Shown here piece by piece: positions 1 through 5,172 of a stretch of DNA of 7,446 nt. The DNA lies in assembly GCA_937897085.1 (NCBI GenBank), contig CALCOR010000117.1:1-7446 (forward strand), in the 5' to 3' direction. The translations under genes and the position numbers were made by a program. This DNA comes from an uncultured euryarchaeote (GTDB lineage Archaea; Thermoplasmatota; Poseidoniia; Poseidoniales; Thalassarchaeaceae). The number at the start of each line of letters is the position of its first letter. The first letter of the stretch is position 1. The notes beneath the pieces are model-generated. The model was not told the DNA's origin, did no database searches, and was given only the letters and a program-made list of their open reading frames with translations.

Positions 1-3000
1 ATGTTCAGATCCTCGCCCTCAGGATCGTAGAACCATCCCGCGAGTTCGATACTGGCTCCGACACCGCAGCGGTCCTGCGCCTGACTGTTCTCATCGCAGA
101 AGATGACGTTCGTGCGCTGCCAAGTCTGCTCCTGTGTCACCGAGGTGCCGTCGAGCAGATCCACCGTCTCTCCCTCAGCGAGATAGATTGGAGCTAGGTT
201 GTTGGCATCTGGTGGGTTATCGATGATGATCTCCCTCTGGACCCAACCACTGTACAATTGACCGTCCTTGGAGCGCGCCTGCACGAGATAGTGGAAATCG
301 TGCACGAGCCTGCTGGTGTCCCAAGTGGTCGACCATGCGCCGTTGGGGGCGATGGTGGTGATGACAGAATGGGGCCCGGGTGGGCGCTCATTCATGGCGT
401 CCTGTGGATCAAGTATCCTGATCTCGACCTTGGAAACCTCGCCATCCGTGTCGCGGGCAACTCCGGAGATGATCGTGTCCGGTCCAGCGCGGACGATTTG
501 CATGTCATAGGGTTCGATCAGCGTGATGAGCGGAGGCGCATTCGTGTTGTCAATATCGAGGGTGACCTCGACTGGGGTGCACTCACCGATCACCCCGCGG
601 CAGAACGATGAGTCGGACGCCCAGATGCGGAACGTCCAATCTGTACGCACTTTCGGCATCCCGGAGAAGTTCCAGTCCCACGACCATATCGGCCCCCCCA
701 ACACTGGTACCGTTGTCGTGTTGAACACCGATGAACTGATCTCGAAGTGGATATCATCGATGTCGCTACCATAGACTCCGTTGTACGGGTCACTGGCCGT
801 CCCGCTGAAGGTGACGATGCCTGAATCGAATATCGAACCGTCCGTTGGCGTTATCAAGTGGATGACTGGGGCCATCGTGTTGAGTCTGATGGTGCGTGTC
901 ACGACTGGACTGTAGTCGACACCATCCCAGGCACGGAACTCGAATGTGTAGTCGTTCTCTGGTTCCAGTGACATGTCATACTCAAAGTGCCAGATGCGGA
1001 ACGGCCGGTTATCACTGGTCACCTCACCGTTCGCGTTGCTGTCGTCCACCCCGTAACGGGTGTCATTCCATGAACTGGAGGCGGGCGTCTTGATCTCGAT
1101 ACGCTCGATGGTTCCCTTCTGCTCCCAGCGCGCTTGCTCATCGGTGGTGAATATCCCAGTGCCGATGTTTCCGTCCCATCCCGAGCCGGTGAAGTTGACC
1201 AAACGCTTGAATGAGTGGCCGTCGAGTTGAGAAACCGTGACTGTGGGCGCCATGTTGTCGAGGGAGACGACGACGTCCAAGGTCCCGGTCAGGTTGAACC
1301 AGTGCTTCTCGTAGCCCTTGCCGAACTTGTAGGTGGTCACGTAGTACTTCGACAACTCACGTGTCGCTGTCCCCTGCTGGCAATCAGGGTCAGCCAAGTC
1401 GTAAAGCAGGTCTCCGTCGTTGTCGATTCCGTCGCTGCAAGAATTCTCTCCCGGGTCCCCTGCGAAGTCGTTAGGGTTGTCACCATTGCCCCTGATGTCA
1501 AGATGGAAGTCCGAGGGGAGTGCCACCCATGGCGTGAAACCATATGGGTCAGTGTCCATATCGTACATGTCGTTGCCGTGCGCATCTTCCAGCAACACGG
1601 TCGCACCTCCAACGCGCACGCCGTTGACGGTGGCGCGGAAGCGCACTAGTTCTGCTCTCCTCAGTTGAACCGACCACGTACCAGCCGCTTGGGCGATATG
1701 TGCTTTGGAGAGGTCGAAGTTCGTCAGGTTGGCGAACGTCAACACCGTCGAGTTGTTCACCAGTTCGAGTGACAACGGGAAGTTGCGGGGCGGAATTATC
1801 TGAGTCGGGGCGAGGTCGAGTTTGTTACCCCAACCGTTGATTGGATCGGCGTCAGCACTGATCCAACGGAGTTCCATCGGATAGGTGGTGCTCGAAGTCG
1901 GATTGGGAATCAACTCGGACTGAACCGTGACCGAACTCTCTGAAATGTTGTACACCTGCGAGACGTTGCTCCAGGTGTTGCCCGAGAAAAAGGCGAGCGA
2001 ACCGTATTGTGGACCGCTCGGTACGTCGTGCTGAACGACTCGTGCGCCCACTCCAGCAGCGGTGAACATGTTGTCCTGGACGTCGATAATCGCTCCAATC
2101 GCCCGGATGACATCACCTTGGGCGTTGTTCACAGTGTTGCGATGGATGCTGACACTGGAGCGGAACAGGTGGAACACAGGGCAGGTGAATTCGCCGTCCC
2201 ACACCTTCTCACTCTGACACGTGCCGCTGACGTTACTGAAGGTGTTGTCCGCGAACCATCCCCGAGCAGGCTGTGGACCAGAGACAGTCCAGCCCTGGTC
2301 ACCGAAGTGGTACTCGCCGATGATGACCGGTTCGCGGTTGATGTCCTGGAATGTGTTGTTGTCAGCGATGATGTCAACATAGCCGACACCCCAGATTCCG
2401 TTGTAGCCACCTATCGGACCGATGATGTTGCGACTGAACTGGACCTCTGCCAGCTCCGGGTAGTTCGATACGACCTGGATTCCAGACCCATCATCAGCCC
2501 CCTGCATCACGTTGTCCTCGAAGGTCACCAGAGCGCCGTCGTAGGCGGTGAGCGGTGAGTTGTCTGCCGTTGAAATGCTGTTGTGGTTAGCGAACAGTTC
2601 GTAGTCGTAGCCAAGAATAGTACGCCTTCCATTGACATCGATTCCTGTGCAATCCGTCTGGATCGTGTTGCTAGTTATCGACCCCGCAGAATCAGTGTAG
2701 CGATAACCGTAGTCGGCGCTGGATACCACACCGTGGTCGATGTTCAGGAACGACTTCTGCGCCCAGACGACGTGGCGGCCGTTGTCCTGCGAACTACATC
2801 CAGAGGAGGTGCCAGTGAATACGGGGCTGTCAAGAGTTACGGGGTTGTTCGGAGTACCCGCACCGTAAGCCTGGATGGCCTGTCCGAGCAGGGACTCGAC
2901 GCTCCCCTCGACGCCGACGGTGAACGTACCACCGACGAAATGTGGTGAAGCGAGATCGATGATGAGCACGCTCGAGGTGTTGATGTCCACAAACGACAAC

Positions 3001-3584
3001 GCGGTCGATGTCGGGCTGGCACCATCGAAGACCAGCGCACCATAGCGCACCTCTCCGATGTCGGTGGCGAAGCGAGGGATTCCATACGCATTCTTGAGTT
3101 CGAGGTGGTTCAACTTGGTCTGCTGCACATCGATGGTATCCCTGATCAGTATGCCTTCGTAGCAGGAAGCGTCCGCGTTGTAGAGCGGCTGGCCGTTGGA
3201 GGGGTTGATCAGCCAGTAGCAGTTGCCGCGGGCCGACCAGTTGCTCGGATCGCTCCAAGTGAATGTTACCTTGCTGGAGTTGCTCGCCATGCCATTCGCG
3301 CCGCAGCCGGTGTCACCTGCGCACAGATTTCCTCTCACGTGCAGGTACGTGCCGTTCGCCATGGTAATCGTCGTCCCGGGCTGGATGATCAGTTTCGCTC
3401 CAGGTGCTACTTCCACGATGCCAGTGACCGTATGCGATCCCTGCCATATCTCGGTTCCAGAGATGACGCCATTCTGGGTCTCATTCGCAGCGATGGCGGT
3501 TGGAAGCGCTAACAACAGCGCACTCAACGAGGTGAGCACCATCAGGCTCACCAGCGTAAAACTCTTCATTCGATTATCATTCAT
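1..3584 (-). CDS. Giant secreted beta-helix / Ig-like surface protein (3' end beyond window)
   Basis: The reading frame is open for 1,194 codons from ATG at 3584 to the left edge. The start is supported by AGGAG nine bases upstream and by a Sec signal peptide: basic start (MNDNRMK), hydrophobic core at residues 9-27, cleavage likely after LPTAIA. Residues about 45-550 read as a right-handed parallel beta-helix of the pectate-lyase/NosD type, with repeated short strands and Asn turns such as FEDNVM, IADNNTF, FADNTF, IHRNTV, VQDNMF and FFSGNTW. Residues 645-760 look like a prealbumin-like domain carrying a calcium-type loop (D718 to D734). At least three Ig-like domains follow (about 773-902, 903-1013, 1014-1122), and a fourth starts near 1128. 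The 14 cysteines fall into seven close pairs, and there are 17 N-glycosylation sequons. I see no enzyme active site. An adhesin or polysaccharide-binding role is inference; a carbohydrate-active beta-helix is the alternative. The C-terminus, probably with an anchor, is outside the window. Confidence 0.9.
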   Translation of the reverse strand, partial: MNDNRMKSFTLVSLMVLTSLSALLLALPTAIAANETQNGVISGTEIWQGSHTVTGIVEVAPGAKLIIQPGTTITMANGTYLHVRGNLCAGDTGCGANGMASNSSKVTFTWSDPSNWSARGNCYWLINPSNGQPLYNADASCYEGILIRDTIDVQQTKLNHLELKNAYGIPRFATDIGEVRYGALVFDGASPTSTALSFVDINTSSVLIIDLASPHFVGGTFTVGVEGSVESLLGQAIQAYGAGTPNNPVTLDSPVFTGTSSGCSSQDNGRHVVWAQKSFLNIDHGVVSSADYGYRYTDSAGSITSNTIQTDCTGIDVNGRRTILGYDYELFANHNSISTADNSPLTAYDGALVTFEDNVMQGADDGSGIQVVSNYPELAEVQFSRNIIGPIGGYNGIWGVGYVDIIADNNTFQDINREPVIIGEYHFGDQGWTVSGPQPARGWFADNTFSNVSGTCQSEKVWDGEFTCPVFHLFRSSVSIHRNTVNNAQGDVIRAIGAIIDVQDNMFTAAGVGARVVQHDVPSGPQYGSLAFFSGNTWSNVSQVYNISESSVTVQSELIPNPTSSTTYPMELRWISADADPINGWGNKLDLAPTQIIPPRNFPLSLELVNNSTVLTFANLTNFDLSKAHIAQAAGTWSVQLRRAELVRFRATVNGVRVGGATVLLEDAHGNDMYDMDTDPYGFTPWVALPSDFHLDIRGNGDNPNDFAGDPGENSCSDGIDNDGDLLYDLADPDCQQGTATRELSKYYVTTYKFGKGYEKHWFNLTGTLDVVVSLDNMAPTVTVSQLDGHSFKRLVNFTGSGWDGNIGTGIFTTDEQARWEQKGTIERIEIKTPASSSWNDTRYGVDDSNANGEVTSDNRPFRIWHFEYDMSLEPENDYTFEFRAWDGVDYSPVVTRTIRLNTMAPVIHLITPTDGSIFDSGIVTFSGTASDPYNGVYGSDIDDIHFEISSSVFNTTTVPVLGGPIWSWDWNFSGMPKVRTDWTFRIWASDSSFCRGVIGECTPVEVTLDIDNTNAPPLITLIEPYDMQIVRAGPDTIISGVARDTDGEVSKVEIRILDPQDAMNERPPGPHSVITTIAPNGAWSTTWDTSRLVHDFHYLVQARSKDGQLYSGWVQREIIIDNPPDANNLAPIYLAEGETVDLLDGTSVTQEQTWQRTNVIFCDENSQAQDRCGVGASIELAGWFYDPEGEDLN

Positions 3585-3593
3585 GTTCACATA

Positions 3594-3598
3594 CTCCT
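3594..3598 (-). promoter_or_regulatory. Ribosome-binding site of the beta-helix protein
   Basis: The minus strand reads AGGAG and then nine bases to the ATG at 3584. This decides the start in favour of 3584 rather than the in-frame ATG at 3569 (Met6). The ATG at 3593-3591 just upstream is in frame too but is followed at once by TGA. Confidence 0.75.
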
Positions 3599-3623
3599 GA
3601 TGTGAGCGGCCGACGGAGGGACT

Positions 3624-3632
3624 GAATATAAG
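3624..3632 (-). promoter_or_regulatory. TATA-like promoter element of the beta-helix gene
   Basis: The minus strand reads CTTATATTC. Archaeal transcription usually starts about 25 bases downstream of the TATA centre, which would fall near 3601-3604 and give a leader of roughly 18-20 nt containing the AGGAG site. The spacing fits well, but the expected purine-rich BRE just upstream is not obvious. AAAATATT at 3684-3691 (minus sense) is a possible alternative. Confidence 0.45.
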
Positions 3633-3658
3633 CAAGAAGGCTTGACGCAATAGTATTT

Positions 3659-3683
3659 GTATCAAATCATCTAAATAATATCA
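3659..3683. repeat. Paired repeat unit 1 (GTATCA-N12-AATATCA)
   Basis: GTATCA at 3659-3664 and AATATCA at 3677-3683 on the plus strand, separated by 12 bases. In the sense of the downstream beta-helix gene this reads TGATATT-N12-TGATAC. It is the unit nearest the TATA-like element, about 27 bp upstream of it. It may be a transcription-factor site. Confidence 0.5.
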
Positions 3684-3711
3684 ATATTTTCGACTCCCTT
3701 TTCCTAACATC

Positions 3712-3736
3712 GTATCAGCATCACTCATAAATATCA
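3712..3736. repeat. Paired repeat unit 2 (GTATCA-N12-AATATCA)
   Basis: GTATCA at 3712-3717 and AATATCA at 3730-3736, with the same 12-base gap as unit 1. Units 1 and 2 also share the longer string AATATCAATA at their second half-site. The unit starts 53 bp from unit 1, close to five helical turns. Confidence 0.5.
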
Positions 3737-3743
3737 ATAATTA

Positions 3744-3768
3744 GTATCAGTTTACAGTGGGAATATCA
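3744..3768. repeat. Paired repeat unit 3 (GTATCA-N12-AATATCA)
   Basis: GTATCA at 3744-3749 and AATATCA at 3762-3768, again with a 12-base gap. The unit starts 32 bp from unit 2, close to three helical turns. The spacer (starts GTTTACAGTGGG) is unlike those of units 1 and 2, so it is the half-sites and their spacing that are constant. Confidence 0.5.
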
Positions 3769-3815
3769 CTATTTGACCAATGACTGGTTGTGAATTACCG
3801 GAATCAGGTGAGATG

Positions 3816-5078
3816 TCACGTGGAAGTGGCCAGTCTGACCTCGACCTCTTCGAGCCATGAGGTGGCGTTCAACACCCCATATCCGTAGCGTAGATGGTGC
3901 TCATCCTGCATCAGCGGACTGGGGTCACATGATTCAGCCAGAGCCTGCTTCACCAGGTCGATCGGTGCACGGTCACCCACTGCAGCCGGCTGTAGCGCGG
4001 CATGGTCTCGATGCCGCTCGAGAATCAATGCCAGCGCCCCTGTCACGAACACGGTCGCATCGCTCGTGCCATCGCTGCGTGACCAAGTCGCGCCCAGCTC
4101 TGTGGAGACGAATGTGGAGTGTATCATAACCCCTGGAGCGACAACCTCAGGCTTCTGGTCCGGTGTGAACCTGGTACTCCCATCCGCCAATGTGGTTGCG
4201 CCCGCACTGCTCTCCGACCACAGTGTCCGGTTGCGGTGCACTGCTCCGACAGCAATCACGTCATCGATATTCGCCGGAACGCTGACGTCTGGGTAATCCT
4301 GTCCCGCACCTCCATGGTTGCCAGCCGCCGCGACCACGAACACCCCGTTGTCCAGCGCATCAACCACGGCTTGCTCGGTGCGTGTCCCAAGTTCAGTCAC
4401 GAAATCGGGCTTCCCCCCGAGACTCAGGCTGATGATGTGTGCCTGTTGCTCCAGCCAGCACCACTCGATTGCATCCGCGACAACATTCTCGTTCCCAGAC
4501 GAGCCGTCGGCACCGAGCGCGGCAGCCACGATCAACTCGATTCCGGGGGCCGCTCCCGTGAACGAACCCTGAGCAGCGAGAATGCCGGTCATCATCGTGC
4601 CGTGCGAGTGGGTTGCATCATTGTCGTGCGGATCGCCTTCCGTGCCGTGGATGAAATCTCGGAAAGCGACCAGATTGACACCGGCCAGGTCCGGGTGGCT
4701 CATGTCGATGCCTGTATCCACCAGACATACCCGCACTCCGGCCCCTGTGAGGCCGATGGAGTTGAGGTCGCGGATACCTGTTTCCTCGTAAGCCCACTCT
4801 GAGTTGGGGATGAGTTCCTCGATGTAACTGGTGAGCAGGTTCTGCGTGACCAGCAGGACGGCCAGCAGGATGATGATGACCCACAACCCCCATGGGAGGA
4901 TGAGTGGGGGGCGCGCTGGTCTGGCCGCGTCCGCCTTCTTCCATCCACCTGGGTCCAGGTCGGAGGGCAGTCCGTAGGCCTCAGCGGGGTATCCCGGGGC
5001 CTCGGGGTCAATCGCCGACAGCATTCTCGGTTCTTCGGGCTCGGGCAGGAACTCAACATCTTCCAGACCGAGTACCAT
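3816..5078 (-). CDS. Membrane-anchored subtilisin-like serine protease (peptidase family S8)
   Basis: A complete 420-residue protein. The S8 catalytic residues are all visible: Asp121 in VCLVDTGID, His159 in HSHGTMMTG, the oxyanion-hole Asn254 in AAAGNHG, and the nucleophile Ser339 in DGTSDATVFVTGA. Residues 1-58 are acidic and proline-rich, with no signal peptide. A transmembrane helix spans about 59-78 (start LILPWGLWVIII), and the catalytic domain begins about 35 residues later. This suggests a signal-anchor protein with the protease outside. I do not see an I9-type inhibitory propeptide or any C-terminal accessory domain. The Ser motif departs from the usual GTSMATPHVAG: Met is replaced by Asp, and the Pro and His are absent. 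The His motif lacks the usual second His. Activity is still expected. The gene lies 94 nt after the upstream surface-protein gene with no clear promoter between, so cotranscription is likely. Substrate is unknown: neighbouring surface proteins or external peptides are possible. Confidence 0.95.
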   Translation of the reverse strand: MVLGLEDVEFLPEPEEPRMLSAIDPEAPGYPAEAYGLPSDLDPGGWKKADAARPARPPLILPWGLWVIIILLAVLLVTQNLLTSYIEELIPNSEWAYEETGIRDLNSIGLTGAGVRVCLVDTGIDMSHPDLAGVNLVAFRDFIHGTEGDPHDNDATHSHGTMMTGILAAQGSFTGAAPGIELIVAAALGADGSSGNENVVADAIEWCWLEQQAHIISLSLGGKPDFVTELGTRTEQAVVDALDNGVFVVAAAGNHGGAGQDYPDVSVPANIDDVIAVGAVHRNRTLWSESSAGATTLADGSTRFTPDQKPEVVAPGVMIHSTFVSTELGATWSRSDGTSDATVFVTGALALILERHRDHAALQPAAVGDRAPIDLVKQALAESCDPSPLMQDEHHLRYGYGVLNATSWLEEVEVRLATST

Positions 5079-5086
5079 CTGCTCCG

Positions 5087-5090
5087 CTCC
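5087..5090 (-). promoter_or_regulatory. Ribosome-binding site of the protease
   Basis: The minus strand reads GGAGCGGAGCAG and then ATG (5078). The outer GGAG (5087-5090) lies eight bases from the start, an ideal distance. The inner GGAG (5082-5085) is only three bases away and probably too close. This supports the ATG at 5078 as start. Confidence 0.6.
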
Positions 5091-5110
5091 GTACTACCCG
5101 GGGGGAGTAC
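5091..5110. promoter_or_regulatory. Imperfect 20-bp palindrome in the protease leader
   Basis: The left arm is GTACTACCCG and the right arm is GGGGGAGTAC on the plus strand; eight of ten positions pair. It abuts the outer GGAG of the protease ribosome-binding site. It could be an operator for a dimeric regulator or, in RNA, a hairpin beside the site that affects translation. No run of U follows, so a terminator is unlikely. Confidence 0.4.
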
Positions 5111-5172
5111 GCTTCATCCACTCTTCGCACCGGTGAGAGGTTCGATTACCCGAAGTGAGACCAACTCGGCGG

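Larger units (their letters stand above)
3585..3815. other. AT-rich intergenic region between protease and beta-helix genes
   Basis: This 231-nt gap follows the protease stop and precedes the beta-helix gene start. Its middle, about 3650-3775, is clearly richer in A and T than the flanking coding DNA. It contains a TATA-like element, a ribosome-binding site and a triple paired repeat, listed separately. I see no convincing small open frame, tRNA or structured RNA. There is no run of T in the transcribed sense just after the protease stop, so the protease terminator is not evident. Confidence 0.8.
5079..5172. other. Short intergenic gap between surface-protein and protease genes
   Basis: The gap is 94 nt. 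I find no TATA-like element in the minus sense, which favours cotranscription of the two genes. It is GC-rich, unlike the AT-rich gap at 3585-3815. It contains an imperfect dyad and a doubled GGAG before the protease start, and nothing else that I recognise. Confidence 0.6.

Noticed and set aside
2007..2558. Open frame of 183 codons on the plus strand
   Set aside because: It is antisense to the beta-helix repeats, which read as a continuous protein with repeat structure on the minus strand. The plus-strand translation has no recognisable pattern.
2830..3258. Open frame of 142 codons on the minus strand in another frame
   Set aside because: It is Arg- and His-rich, overlaps the secreted protein out of frame, and shows no domain or start signal.
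3774..3789. ACCA/TGGT inverted repeat after the protease gene as a terminator
   Set aside because: The stem is only about four pairs and no T-run follows in the transcribed sense.
4119..4802. Open frame of 227 codons on the plus strand opposite the protease
   Set aside because: It lies wholly antisense to the S8 catalytic domain, whose motifs are intact, and its translation shows no domain. It looks like a by-product of the opposite strand's GC-rich codon use.
5137..5165. GGTTCGATTACC followed by GAGACCA, resembling a tRNA T-arm and 3' end
   Set aside because: The loop would have the wrong size or a mismatched closing pair, and no D-arm, anticodon arm or matching acceptor strand lies at the right distance upstream.
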